Counted from the first letter of the stretch, positions 33,171 through 42,211 are shown. The stretch is DNA of 64,000 nt from an uncultured Latescibacterota bacterium (GCA_951813615.1 OX638377.1:4924599-4988598), one strand, 5' to 3'. Notes: generated by a model not told the origin, from the letters alone. Translations and numbers: made by a program.

Positions 33171-34310
33171 ATGAAAATCACCGAGGTGAAATTGCTGGTG
33201 TTGGAAGACCCAAGCCGCAAGGGGCGCGTAGGTCACAGTATCACGCGGGTAGAGGGGCTGAGGAGAATACAATACACACACCAGGGAAGGCCAAACCAAG
33301 AATTGCGACCGGTGCGGCAGAGCTTTTTGGAAGTCCACACGGACGAGGGAATTGTGGGGCGCAGCGACACATCGATGACGCCCTATCAGGCCGACATCGT
33401 GCGATACCACGCGGTGGGACGGAGCCCGTGGGAGCGCGAGGGGCTGTTTCAGCAGTTCTGGAAGGGCACCCGGTGGGTGTACCAGCCCCCGGGTTGGTTT
33501 GGGGCGTTCGACAACTGTCTATGGGACATTTTGGGCAAGGCCGCAGGCTTGCCGGTCTATGCGTTGGTGGGACGCGTGCGACCGCGACTGCCCGCGTATC
33601 TGACCGGTGGCGATACGGATATCGAGGGGTATCTCAAGGCCATAGAGACCGGCAAGGAAATGGGTATTGGGGCGTACAAGTTTCACACGTACAAAGGAGG
33701 AAAGGCCGACATCCCCATTTACAGGGCTGTGCGCGATGCCGTGGGACCGGATTACGATTTGATCACCGATCCAGTGTGTTCCTATGACTTGCGCGAGGCC
33801 ATTGAGGTGGGACGCGTGCTGGAGGAACTGGATTTTGTGTGGTTAGAAGAGCCGATGCACGAGCAGAAGATGAATCAATATCAGGAGCTATGCCGTGCGT
33901 TGACCATTCCGGTGATGGGGACCGAGATGCTGATGCACGACATCGGCTTGACGGCGCAATGGTTGATCCAAGGAGCGACCGATCGTCTGCGGGGCAATGC
34001 CCGGCACGGGGCGACGCAGGTGCTGAAGCTGGCGCATCTGGCCGAGTTGCACGGCGCGAATATCGAACTGAATGGCGGCGGGGCGTTGGACGGGCTGGTC
34101 CACGCGCACTTGGGCTGTTGTATCGACAACACGGATTTCTACGAGTTTTTCGGGGCCACGGCCGATAGTCTGCGGCAGACCGGGGCGCAGTGGGGTTTGC
34201 TCAACGCGCCCTTGATCGAAGAAGGGCACATCGCTCCCCCGGATGGACCGGGTTGGGGTGCGGAGTGGGACGAGGAGAAGTTCGGCTCGTTGGTGGTTGA
34301 AGAGCACTGA
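33171..34310 (+). CDS. Enolase-superfamily dehydratase/racemase
   Basis: 379 residues from the ATG at 33171, supported by AAAGGAG seven bases upstream. The N-terminal capping domain (KITEVKLLVLEDPSRKG, FLEVHTDEGIVGRSDTS) and barrel (DNCLWDILGKAAGLPVYALV) are typical. Lys-x-His replaces the usual K-x-K (GAYKFHTYKGG), then Asp in LITDPVCSYD, Glu in WLEEPMHEQK and Glu in VMGTEMLMHD. A later region RGNARHGATQVLKLAHLAE has Arg-His where an Asp-x-x-x-x-Gly-Gly is normal, so the catalytic acid set is unlike galactonate dehydratase. The substrate is unknown, probably a sugar acid. It is the first gene of the packed operon. Confidence 0.87.
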   Translation: MKITEVKLLVLEDPSRKGRVGHSITRVEGLRRIQYTHQGRPNQELRPVRQSFLEVHTDEGIVGRSDTSMTPYQADIVRYHAVGRSPWEREGLFQQFWKGTRWVYQPPGWFGAFDNCLWDILGKAAGLPVYALVGRVRPRLPAYLTGGDTDIEGYLKAIETGKEMGIGAYKFHTYKGGKADIPIYRAVRDAVGPDYDLITDPVCSYDLREAIEVGRVLEELDFVWLEEPMHEQKMNQYQELCRALTIPVMGTEMLMHDIGLTAQWLIQGATDRLRGNARHGATQVLKLAHLAELHGANIELNGGGALDGLVHAHLGCCIDNTDFYEFFGATADSLRQTGAQWGLLNAPLIEEGHIAPPDGPGWGAEWDEEKFGSLVVEEH

Positions 34311-34322
34311 GACGGAGGACGC

Positions 34323-35174
34323 ATGAAACGCTGGCAACCGACCCAAGAGCAGGCCCAAGCTTGGGAGGAGAAGGGCTATTTCACGGTGCCTGGGGTCGCG
34401 ACGGCCGACCAGGCGGCGGAGATGCGTGGAGTGATCAAGAACGTCCTGTACACGCCCGAGCCCGAGGACGTGCGCACGGACGCCGACCCCATGGACCCGA
34501 TGGGCGATACGCCCGAGGCGCGGGCGCAGCGCTTTCGCAAGTTCAACCGCTGGTGCCACACTGCGCCGCTAGTCTGGCACACGGTACACGCCGGGGCGAT
34601 GGCACCGGTAGCGCGATATTATCTGGGCGACGATATCCTGCTCAAGTTCAGCAGCGTCTTCGTCAAGCCGGCCAAGACGGGAGCGGCCACGCCTTGGCAC
34701 CAAGACAACGGACTGTGGCGCGATGGCGAGACCGAGCCGTTCAACTTCTGGATGGCCCTCGACCCAGCCAAACGAGAAAATGGCTGTCTGCAATTTATTC
34801 CGGGAAGTCACAAAACCGAGATCGTAGAGCACGTGCTTTACGCCGACAGCATCCACGGCGAACTGCCGAGGGAGCGGGTCGCGGCCCTAAAGGATGAGCG
34901 CGGCGTCGAGCACATTGAACTGGCACCAGGCGATGTCGTCTGCTGGCACAGCAGCCTGTGGCACTACAGTCCGGTCAACGAGAGTGCCCAAAGCCGGATT
35001 GGCATCGCCGGCGTCTATACCACGCCGAGGCTGGCCGACCGTTCGCCGCGCACTTGGGGCAATTTCCATTGGGTGATGCGCAAAGGCGCGTTGTGCCGGG
35101 ATTTTCCGCCGGACGAGTACGAAGTACATGGAGAAGACAAGTCGCCGCTCCCGCCATTTCCGCGAGCTGACTAA
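34323..35174 (+). CDS. PhyH-family Fe(II)/2-oxoglutarate dioxygenase
   Basis: 283 residues; GGAGG lies five bases before the ATG and 12 bases after the previous stop. Motifs are ATPWHQDNGLW (His126, Asp128), a lid NGCLQFIPGSHKTEIVEH, and the distal His in GDVVCWHSSLWHYSPVN with Arg in SRIGIAGVY. This is the ectoine-hydroxylase-like type by overall pattern. It lies in the operon with two enolase/dehydratase enzymes and two other PhyH paralogues, so it probably works on the same substrate family. Confidence 0.9.
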   Translation: MKRWQPTQEQAQAWEEKGYFTVPGVATADQAAEMRGVIKNVLYTPEPEDVRTDADPMDPMGDTPEARAQRFRKFNRWCHTAPLVWHTVHAGAMAPVARYYLGDDILLKFSSVFVKPAKTGAATPWHQDNGLWRDGETEPFNFWMALDPAKRENGCLQFIPGSHKTEIVEHVLYADSIHGELPRERVAALKDERGVEHIELAPGDVVCWHSSLWHYSPVNESAQSRIGIAGVYTTPRLADRSPRTWGNFHWVMRKGALCRDFPPDEYEVHGEDKSPLPPFPRAD

Positions 35175-35203
35175 CGTTCATAAAATCACAAAGGGATCAC
35201 GAG

Positions 35204-36121
35204 ATGAGCGAAGCATACGTCGTTGATAAGAATTTGGGGCAGCCGTTGCTGTTGGAGGAAGGCGACCTGCCGCAAAAAAATGCCGATGGCGAGCCGGTCG
35301 TCGAACTGACCGACGAGCAGAAATACCTCTTCGATGTTCGCGGGTGGCTCTTGGTGCCCGGGGTGTTGGCCGACGACGAGATTGAGGCCATGCGCGAGTA
35401 CGCCTTGCGCGTGCAGCAGCACCCGGAGTCGCTGCCGGAACACGAGCGTTCTTTTGTCGCCGGGCCGCTAGAGAAGCTGACTGATCATCCGGTTGTAGTG
35501 GGCTTCCTCAACGAATTTCTGGCGTTTCCAGGGCTGTCGAGCGCCGAGTGCTACGGGTTTCGGATGGAGGGCAGCGGCTTGCGCAACCCAGCGGCGACGC
35601 CCGAGCGAGAGGGCGTTTTCAACCCGCACAATGGCAGCGGCTTCTTTCGCTTTGCCGTGGATTCGCACCACTACCAGAGCATTCCCGGCAAGTCCTTTAG
35701 CGGATTGACGCGGGTGGTGTGGGAGCTGGCTCCGGTCAAAATGCGGCAGGGCGGCACGCTCTTAGCCACGGGGAGCCACAAGGCCGCATATCCCTCGCCC
35801 GAATCGATTCAGGACCCGCATTCGGCGGTGTGGGAAACGTACGAGTGCCCGGCAGGGTCGGTGTTGTTTTTCACCGAGGCGCTGGCGCACAGTACCTCTC
35901 CATGGACCAATGCCGACAACGAGCGGGTGGGCATCTTCAACCTCTACAATAGCGTTGGCTCGCGCTGGAGTTCGTGGTCGCCGCCGGCCGAACTCGTCGA
36001 GCAGATGCCCCCGATGCGGCAGACCCTCTTTCGCGGCACGTACTGCGCCGACAACGTACCGGGCTTCCGCTACGGCGGTCAGAACCAGCGGGATCGGCCG
36101 GTTGCTAAAGAAAGCGGCTGA
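35204..36121 (+). CDS. PhyH-family protein with HNG in place of HxD (halogenase-like metal site)
   Basis: 305 residues; AAAGGGA upstream of the ATG. The N-terminus has an acidic leader and then EQKYLFDVRGWLLVPGVL, as in the 28266 product. The lid reads GGTLLATGSHKAAYPS and the distal His is in LFFTEALAHSTSPW (His229), with Arg241 next. The first metal motif is NPHNGSGFFRF (His142, Gly144), so the usual Asp is absent. That is the configuration of known Fe(II)/2-oxoglutarate halogenases, where chloride fills the open site; this similarity does not prove the activity. The stop overlaps the next gene's ATG by one base (TGATG), so translation is coupled. Confidence 0.82.
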   Translation: MSEAYVVDKNLGQPLLLEEGDLPQKNADGEPVVELTDEQKYLFDVRGWLLVPGVLADDEIEAMREYALRVQQHPESLPEHERSFVAGPLEKLTDHPVVVGFLNEFLAFPGLSSAECYGFRMEGSGLRNPAATPEREGVFNPHNGSGFFRFAVDSHHYQSIPGKSFSGLTRVVWELAPVKMRQGGTLLATGSHKAAYPSPESIQDPHSAVWETYECPAGSVLFFTEALAHSTSPWTNADNERVGIFNLYNSVGSRWSSWSPPAELVEQMPPMRQTLFRGTYCADNVPGFRYGGQNQRDRPVAKESG

Positions 36122-37134
36122 TGTATATCCAAGACCAAGTTTCCATCGGCGAACTCGACGACGAGCATCTGAGCTTCTTTCGCGCGATTGGGGTGGATTC
36201 CATCCATCTGGAGTTGCGCGGGGGAGGGCCCGTCGCTGGGCGGCGCGGCGGTACTGGCTCGGCGAATACGTCGCTGGCGCAGGATTTAAAGGCCGGCAAG
36301 GACTGCATTGACGCATTGGCGCAGGCGCGGGAAAAGGTCGAGGCGCACGGCATGAAGCTGAACAATATCTTCATGCCCGCTTGGGAGGAGATCACCCTAG
36401 CCGAGGAGAACATGGATGAGAAGATCGGCCACTGGTGCAAGATGCTGGAGAGCGTGGGCCGAGCTGGCATTCCCTGCGTGGGCTGGAACTTCAAACCCAT
36501 GGGCAACTTTCGTACCCCTGCGGATACTGGTAGGGGCGGCGTGCGATACAGTACGTTCGACTACGCGGTTTTTGCTAAGAACCGGCCCGCACCGCACGAG
36601 CCCCCGGTGGACGAGGCGCAGATGTGGGAGCGGATGGAGCGATTTTTGGCGGCGGCGATCCCCGCGGCCGAAAAGGCGGGTGTGCGGATGGCCCTGCACC
36701 CGGACGACCCGCCGATTCCCGAGCCGCTAGGGGGCGTGGCACAGATTTGTTCGACCTTGGAACAGTTCCGCAAGATCTTCTTCGAGATCGCGCCGAGCGA
36801 CAGCAATTGCATGCTTTTTTGCCAGGGGTGCATGACCGAGTTGCTGGGGCCAGAGAAGATCTACGATGCGATCGCCGAGATGGCTGCAAAGGACAAGATC
36901 GCGTGGGTGCATTTTCGCAATGTACGCGGGCAGTTGCCGCGATTTACCGAAGTGTTCTTGGACGAGGGAGAGGTGGATATGCGGCGAGCGATGGAGGTGT
37001 ATCGCGATAATGGGTTTAATGGGCCGTATATGATGGACCACACACCGTCTTTTGCCCATGGATACGGGCCGTTGTACGGGAAGGCGTATGCTATTGGGTA
37101 TATTCGGGCGTTGATCCAGATGGTGTACGGATAA
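36121..37134 (+). CDS. Mannonate dehydratase (UxuA)-like enzyme
   Basis: 337 residues, near the UxuA family norm. The TIM-barrel signature VRMALHPDDPP, then PLGGVAQICS, matches the metal-binding His-x-Asp-Asp-Pro-Pro of UxuA. VHFRNVRGQLP holds the next His and Arg, and DHTPSFAH near the end carries the last Asp-His. An N-terminal VDSIHLELRGGG and VGWNFKPMGNFR with RTP... are also typical. UxuA dehydrates mannonate to 2-keto-3-deoxygluconate. Here the substrate could be mannonate or a related acid. Its partners in the operon (HpcH aldolase and IlvD/Edd dehydratase) fit 2-keto-3-deoxy acid metabolism. Confidence 0.88.
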   Translation: MYIQDQVSIGELDDEHLSFFRAIGVDSIHLELRGGGPVAGRRGGTGSANTSLAQDLKAGKDCIDALAQAREKVEAHGMKLNNIFMPAWEEITLAEENMDEKIGHWCKMLESVGRAGIPCVGWNFKPMGNFRTPADTGRGGVRYSTFDYAVFAKNRPAPHEPPVDEAQMWERMERFLAAAIPAAEKAGVRMALHPDDPPIPEPLGGVAQICSTLEQFRKIFFEIAPSDSNCMLFCQGCMTELLGPEKIYDAIAEMAAKDKIAWVHFRNVRGQLPRFTEVFLDEGEVDMRRAMEVYRDNGFNGPYMMDHTPSFAHGYGPLYGKAYAIGYIRALIQMVYG

Positions 37135-37153
37135 GCGACTTGGAGGAGAGGAT

Positions 37154-38011
37154 ATGACCGTATTGAGCAAGGAAGATCGAGCCTTCTGGGAAGAGAACGG
37201 CTATGTGGTAGTCCACAACGCCGTGCCCCAAGAAAACTTGGACGCGATGGTGGCGGCGATCTGGGAATTTCTGGAGATGGATCCGGAGTGCGAAGAAGAT
37301 TGGTACAAGTACCAGCCCTATACCCGCGACAATCGGTGCTCGCCGATATCAGCGGCGGGGATGGTCGAAATCTACCAGCACCAAGCCCTGTGGGACAATC
37401 GGCAGTACCCCAAGGTGCATCAGGCTTTTGCCGAAATCTGGGACGACGAGAAATTGTGGGTCTCGCTGGATAGGGCCAATATGAAACCTCCGGCGCGCGA
37501 GGATCGGCCCGAATGGTGCAACAAGGGGATGATTCACTGGGATGTCGATACGACACAGCAGCCGGTGTCCTTTGGGGTGCAAGGGGTGCTGTATTTGACG
37601 GATACGGCGGAGGACCAAGGTGGCTTCCAGTGCGTACCCGGATTTCACCGGATATTCGACGAATGGGTCAAGACCCAGCCGGCGGATCGCAATACGCGCC
37701 AACCCGATCTGGCCGGGCTAACGGTCAAGTCGGTTGCGGGCCAAGCCGGAGACCTGCTAATCTGGCATCGGTTGCTGGCCCACGGCAACGGCCACAATCG
37801 GTCCGACCAGCCGCGATTGGCGCAGTATATCACCATGTCGCCGGCACCCGCGAACGGAGAAGCCGCACGTCAGCGGATCGCGGCTTGGCAGGAGCGGCGG
37901 CCGACGTCTGGCTGGCCCGGCGATGCGCGGGATTGGGAACACCAGCATCAGCAGCCGGCTGAATTGACTGCTCTCGGGCGGAAGCTCTTGGGAGTGGATT
38001 CGTGGAGTTAA
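37154..38011 (+). CDS. PhyH-family Fe(II)/2-oxoglutarate dioxygenase
   Basis: 285 residues; GGAGGAGAGG upstream. The metal site is GMIHWDVDTTQQ (His128, Asp130) and GDLLIWHRLLAHGNGHN, with distal His and a later Arg in PRLAQYITM. The lid motif GGFQCVPGFHRIFDEW is close to the usual PGSH. HWDVD is the form found in several bacterial PhyH proteins of unknown substrate. It is in the operon between UxuA-like and HpcH genes, each about 20 bases apart, so co-expression is near certain. Confidence 0.88.
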   Translation: MTVLSKEDRAFWEENGYVVVHNAVPQENLDAMVAAIWEFLEMDPECEEDWYKYQPYTRDNRCSPISAAGMVEIYQHQALWDNRQYPKVHQAFAEIWDDEKLWVSLDRANMKPPAREDRPEWCNKGMIHWDVDTTQQPVSFGVQGVLYLTDTAEDQGGFQCVPGFHRIFDEWVKTQPADRNTRQPDLAGLTVKSVAGQAGDLLIWHRLLAHGNGHNRSDQPRLAQYITMSPAPANGEAARQRIAAWQERRPTSGWPGDARDWEHQHQQPAELTALGRKLLGVDSWS

Positions 38012-38032
38012 AACCTTTTAAGGAGCGATTCA

Positions 38033-38914
38033 ATGAGTAAGAAAATCAACCGCGCCGTCGAACTCCTCGCCGAGGATCAGCCAATCTACTACACAGGTGC
38101 CCACGCCGGGCACGTGCTGACCTACGAGCAGGGCAAAGAGGATGCCGAAACTTGGGCCGACTACATCAACGTCGGCATGGAACACGGTTCGTTCGATATG
38201 GCCGGACTGGACGAGTATTTGCGCGGCTTGATCGCCGGTGGGCCGACCCGCAGCGGGCATCGGACTCCGGCGATCATCGTCGAGGCCCCAGTCGAGGGTC
38301 GGTCCGAGGAGATCGTCCGCTACAACGCTTGGCAGTTTCGGCAGATTTTGGGTCGGGGCGCACACGGGATTCTGCTTTGCCAAGCTGAATCGGCCGCGGC
38401 CGTCCGGGCCTTTGTCGAGTCGTGCCGCTATCCGGTCAATACCATCGGCGTCGGCACTGACTTGGGCCGGGGCACGCGCGGCGTTGGCTCAGAGGGGGTG
38501 TGTGCAGGCGTGTGGGGCGCAAACCGCGACGAGTATCTGACCAAAGCCGATCCTTGGCCGCTCAACCCGGAAGGCGAGTTGCTGTTAGGGCTGAAAATCG
38601 AGTCGGTGGCGGCCCTGCCCCACATTGAGGAAATCCTGTCCGTACCGGGGATCGGCTTTGCCGAAATGGGGCCGGGCGACTTGAGCCTTTCGCTGGGGTA
38701 TCGGACGATGCCGCAGCCGTGGCCCGAAGAGATGCAGGAAACGCACGAGCGGGTCAAGGCGGCGTGTCGGCAAAACGGCGTGGCCTTTTTGGCCGGGTCC
38801 ACACCCGAAACGGTCGCAGCGAAAATTGACGCTGGGGCGCGCGTTTTCTCTGGGGGAAATGAGGAAACGGCCCGAGTGGGGCGAGCGCACACTCAGCGAA
38901 AGATGCCGGCGTAG
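38033..38914 (+). CDS. HpcH/HpaI-family class II aldolase
   Basis: 293 residues; AAGGAG lies nine bases before the ATG. Family features are MEHGSFDMAGL (acidic metal or base residue), IIVEAPVEGRSEE, GRGAHGILLCQAES, GLKIESVAALPHIEEIL (metal Glu) and GFAEMGPGDLSLSLGY (metal Asp), the standard order. These enzymes cleave 2-keto-3-deoxy acids or 2,4-dihydroxyhept-2-enedioate to pyruvate and an aldehyde. Position between PhyH and IlvD/Edd fits cleavage of a dehydrated sugar acid. The N-terminal 60 residues differ from the other two aldolases in the window, so they probably do not use the same substrate. Confidence 0.87.
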   Translation: MSKKINRAVELLAEDQPIYYTGAHAGHVLTYEQGKEDAETWADYINVGMEHGSFDMAGLDEYLRGLIAGGPTRSGHRTPAIIVEAPVEGRSEEIVRYNAWQFRQILGRGAHGILLCQAESAAAVRAFVESCRYPVNTIGVGTDLGRGTRGVGSEGVCAGVWGANRDEYLTKADPWPLNPEGELLLGLKIESVAALPHIEEILSVPGIGFAEMGPGDLSLSLGYRTMPQPWPEEMQETHERVKAACRQNGVAFLAGSTPETVAAKIDAGARVFSGGNEETARVGRAHTQRKMPA

Positions 38915-38915
38915 C

Positions 38916-40640
38916 ATGACAGGCGACAACAAGAAGCTCCGCAGTGCCGGGTGGTTTGGCGACGAGTGGCACCAAGGATTTGTGTCCCGTGGCTGGACCA
39001 AAAACCAAGGCCATCCCGAGCAGATGTTCGACGGCCGACCCGTGATCGGGATCTGCAACACGTGGTCGGACTTGAACCCTTGCAACGCCCATCTGCGAAT
39101 CTTGGCCGAGCAGGTCAAGCGCGGGGTGTACGAGGCCGGGGGCTTTCCGCTCGAATTTCCGGTTACCTCGCTCGGCGAGACACTGATGAAGCCGACGACC
39201 ATGCTCTACCGCAACTTGGCGAGCATGGACGTGGAGGAAAGCATCCGCGCCAATCCGCTCGACGGGGTGGTGCTGCTAACCAGCTGCGACAAAACGACGC
39301 CAGCCTGTCTGATGGGGGCGGCGAGCGTAGATTTGCCGACCATAGCAGTGACGGGTGGACCGATGCTCAACGGCAAGTTCCGCAATGAGAATATCGGCTC
39401 CGGCACGGATGTCTATCGCTTTACGACCGAACTGCGAGCCGGGAGCATCTCGCGCTTGGATTACCTAGAGGCCGAGGCTGGGATTTCGCGCTCGGACGGC
39501 CACTGCATGACCATGGGTACGGCCTCGACGATGGCCTGTATGGTCGAGACGGTCGGGCTGACGCTGCCGAGCGGTGCGGCGATCCCAGGGCCGGATGCGC
39601 GGCGCAAGCGCTTGGGCCATCTGGCGGGCAATCGCATCGTCGAGATGGTGCGAGAAGATTTGCGCATGTCGCGCATTTTGACGCGGCCAGCCGTAGAAAA
39701 CGCCATCAAAGTCAACGCAGCGCTGGGCGGCTCGACCAACTTCGTGGTACATCTTTTGGCCATTGCCGGACGGCTCGGCGTCGAATTGAAACTGGACGAC
39801 TTCGACCGCTTGGGCAGCCGCATGCCGCACTTGGTCAACCTAATGCCCTCAGGCGAATATCTGATGGAAGACTTCTTCTACGCTGGGGGCTTACCCGCCG
39901 TGATCCAAGAGCTGGAAGAACATCTGCACATGGATACCTTGACGGTGACGGGCAAGACGCTTGGCGAAAACACCTCGGGTGCCCAATGCTACAACCGAGC
40001 GGTCATCGCCGCGATCGACAAGCCGCTCAAGGAGGCAGCCGGGATCGCCGTGCTTCGGGGCAACCTCTGCCCGGATGGGGCGATTATCAAACCATCGGCC
40101 GCCTCGCCCGAACTGATGCAGCATTGCGGACGAGCCGTGGTGTTCGAAAGCATAGAAGACTATAGGGCGCGGATTGACGATCCCAATCTCGACGTGGACA
40201 AAGATAACGTGCTGGTATTGAAGGGCATCGGCCCAAAAGGTTTCCCCGGTATGCCCGAAGCCGGGAAGTTTGGATTGCCTAAGAAGCTGTTGCAGCAGGG
40301 CGTGCGCGACATGGTTTGCATCTCGGACGGACGGATGAGCGGCACGGCCTACGGCACGGTGATCCTGCACGTCGCGCCCGAAGCCGCGGTGGGCGGCCCG
40401 CTGGCCTTGGTGGAGAACGGCGACCTAATCGAGTTGGACGTGGAGAAGCGGTCGTTGAATATGGTCGTGTCCGACGAGGAACTACAAAGCAGGCGGCAAG
40501 CGTGGACGCCGCCCAGGCCCGTCGTCACGCGGGGTTACGCCGGCCTGTATGTCAAGCATGTACTCCAAGCCGACAAGGGCGTTGACTTGGATATCCTAGT
40601 TGGCGGGTCCGGGCCGGATGTCTATCGGGAGCCGAGGTAG
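38916..40640 (+). CDS. IlvD/Edd-family sugar-acid dehydratase
   Basis: 574 residues from the ATG at 38916, one base after the upstream stop; earlier in-frame starts from 38826 fall within the aldolase gene and give no homology. Fe-S cysteines are in ICNTWSDLNPCN, SCDKTTPACLMGAASVDLP and SDGHCMTMGTASTMACM, and the family block SDGRMSGTAYGTVILHVAPE is present near the C-terminus. The SVDLP and RNLASMDVEE form is closer to aldonate dehydratases (arabinonate/xylonate type) than to dihydroxyacid dehydratase of valine synthesis. It would remove water from a C2-C3 diol acid to a 2-keto-3-deoxy acid. Its stop abuts the convergent RidA gene with no gap. Confidence 0.9.
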   Translation: MTGDNKKLRSAGWFGDEWHQGFVSRGWTKNQGHPEQMFDGRPVIGICNTWSDLNPCNAHLRILAEQVKRGVYEAGGFPLEFPVTSLGETLMKPTTMLYRNLASMDVEESIRANPLDGVVLLTSCDKTTPACLMGAASVDLPTIAVTGGPMLNGKFRNENIGSGTDVYRFTTELRAGSISRLDYLEAEAGISRSDGHCMTMGTASTMACMVETVGLTLPSGAAIPGPDARRKRLGHLAGNRIVEMVREDLRMSRILTRPAVENAIKVNAALGGSTNFVVHLLAIAGRLGVELKLDDFDRLGSRMPHLVNLMPSGEYLMEDFFYAGGLPAVIQELEEHLHMDTLTVTGKTLGENTSGAQCYNRAVIAAIDKPLKEAAGIAVLRGNLCPDGAIIKPSAASPELMQHCGRAVVFESIEDYRARIDDPNLDVDKDNVLVLKGIGPKGFPGMPEAGKFGLPKKLLQQGVRDMVCISDGRMSGTAYGTVILHVAPEAAVGGPLALVENGDLIELDVEKRSLNMVVSDEELQSRRQAWTPPRPVVTRGYAGLYVKHVLQADKGVDLDILVGGSGPDVYREPR

Positions 40641-41039
40641 TTAGCTACCGCTGCCCAAAACGGCTATGGCCTCGACTTCGACGAGCATTCCGGGCAGGAC
40701 TAGATCGGCGACCGTCACGGTAGAGCTGGCAGGGGCGTGGTTGGGAAAAGCCTCGGCGCGGGCGGCCGCGTACTCGGCGTAGCGACCTGTGTCGGTGATA
40801 AACGAGGTGATTTTGACCACGTCGTCCATGGTCGCGTCGGCCTCGGCGAGCACGGCGCGGATGTTGGCAAAGACTTGGCGCGACTGCGCGGCCATGTCGC
40901 CGTCGCCGACGAGGTGCCCCTCTGAGTCGAGCGGTCCTTGGCCGGAGACGTAGATCGTCTCGCCGACCTGCATGGCCTGTGAGATGCGGAAGTCCTTGGT
41001 CCAGGGCCAAGCGGGGTTGTGTGCTTTGCGTTGGGTCAT
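40641..41039 (-). CDS. RidA/YjgF-family enamine/imine deaminase-like protein
   Basis: 132 residues, usual length. Signature parts are MQVGETIYVSGQGPLDSEG, QVFANIRAVLAEADATMDDVVKI and ASSTVTVADLVLPGMLVEVEAIAV, with the family Pro/Glu end. RidA proteins clear reactive enamine or imine intermediates from PLP enzymes; Rid-like members in sugar operons often lack the arginine of true RidA (here Ser-Thr precedes Val in ASSTVTV, so the key Arg is not at its usual place). It ends the minus-strand operon and its stop abuts the IlvD/Edd stop. Confidence 0.85.
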   Translation of the reverse strand: MTQRKAHNPAWPWTKDFRISQAMQVGETIYVSGQGPLDSEGHLVGDGDMAAQSRQVFANIRAVLAEADATMDDVVKITSFITDTGRYAEYAAARAEAFPNHAPASSTVTVADLVLPGMLVEVEAIAVLGSGS

Positions 41040-41077
41040 GGTGGGTTCCCTATTATAGTTGTCTCAGGTTGATAATC

Positions 41078-42196
41078 TCACTGCCAGAGCGGCTCCCCGT
41101 CCTCCAGCGTACTCTGCAAAAATTCCTCGTTCAGCTCTACCCCCAGCCCCGGATTCTCGCCGAGCACTACGTGCCCTTCCTGAATTACCGGTTCGTCAGA
41201 GAGCACTACATCGTTCCAAGTCGAGTCGTCGTAGCGATGGAATTCCAAGGCGAGGAAATTGGGCACGCTGGCGCAGACGTGGGCGTCGGCCACGGTGCTC
41301 AAGGCGCTGGAATTGTTGTGCGGGGCAAAGGGGATGTAGTAGGTCTCGGCCATGTTGGCGATCTTGCGGCACTCGGATAGGCCGCCGCACTTGGAAATGT
41401 CGGGCATGATGATATCGACCGCCTGTTGTTCGAGCATGTCGCGGAAGCCGTAGCGCAGATAGGCGTTTTCGCCGGCGCAAATCGGGGTGCGGGTCGAGTC
41501 GGTGATGCGCTTGAGGGCGTCGATATTCTCGGGCGGCACCGGCTCTTCGAGCCACATCAGATTTAGGCCCTCGAGCGCGTGGGCGAACTTCATCCCGGCC
41601 GTGGCGTCGTAGCGCCCGTGCAGGTCAATGGCCAAGTCCATGTGAGGGCCAACGGCCTCGCGGATCTGGTGCGCTTGATCGACCAGATCCTCCAGCTCGG
41701 CAGGGGCCACCGACCAGTTCCAAGGATCGAGCTTTTCCGGGTGGCCTGCGTCGTCGAGATCGAACTTTATCGCAGTAAAGCCTTTGGCGCGCGCATCCTC
41801 GGCGCGCTCTTTGTAGTCCGAATGGGCGCTATCGACGTAGAGGCGCACTCGGTCGCGGAATTTGCCGCCCAAGAGCCGATAGACGGGTACGCCTTGGGCT
41901 TTGCCAGCCAAATCCCACAGCGCGACTTCAAGACCCGTCAGCGCCGAAATTCCCAAGCCCGACATGCCGCCGCGGAAGATGTAGCTGCGGCGAATACCTT
42001 CAAAGAGCGCATCGACATCGCGCGGGTCCTTGCCGATGAGCTGGGAGGCCATGGTCTGGGTGGAGCCGCGCCAGCCGCCATCGACGTGGCTGGCCTCGCC
42101 GGTGCCGTAGATGCCCTCGTCGGTGTGGATGCGAACGTAATGGTAGAGATAGCGGTTTACGCGCACTTCAGCGGTTTTGACTTCTGTAATCTTCAA
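41078..42196 (-). CDS. Enolase-superfamily dehydratase (GalD/ManD-like)
   Basis: 372 residues. The start is TTG at 42196 (AAGGGA seven bases upstream; KITEVKTAEVRVNRYLYHY). The active-site set reads Lys-x-Asp (AIKFDLD), His (AIDLHGRYD), Glu (WLEEPVPPENID), Glu (CAGENAYLRYGF), Asp (IIMPDISKCGG) and His (FAPHNNSS). The Asp-x-His of DLHGRYD and WLEEPVPPEN are typical of D-galactonate and D-mannonate dehydratase groups. The product would be a 2-keto-3-deoxy aldonate. It lies between RidA and the SMP-30-like gene on the minus operon. Confidence 0.88.
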   Translation of the reverse strand: MKITEVKTAEVRVNRYLYHYVRIHTDEGIYGTGEASHVDGGWRGSTQTMASQLIGKDPRDVDALFEGIRRSYIFRGGMSGLGISALTGLEVALWDLAGKAQGVPVYRLLGGKFRDRVRLYVDSAHSDYKERAEDARAKGFTAIKFDLDDAGHPEKLDPWNWSVAPAELEDLVDQAHQIREAVGPHMDLAIDLHGRYDATAGMKFAHALEGLNLMWLEEPVPPENIDALKRITDSTRTPICAGENAYLRYGFRDMLEQQAVDIIMPDISKCGGLSECRKIANMAETYYIPFAPHNNSSALSTVADAHVCASVPNFLALEFHRYDDSTWNDVVLSDEPVIQEGHVVLGENPGLGVELNEEFLQSTLEDGEPLWQ

Positions 42197-42211
42197 TGGA
42201 GTCCCTTTCTT

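Noticed and set aside
38826..38915. Upstream start for the IlvD/Edd dehydratase
   Set aside because: It lies within the aldolase coding region; the family N-terminus begins at 38916.
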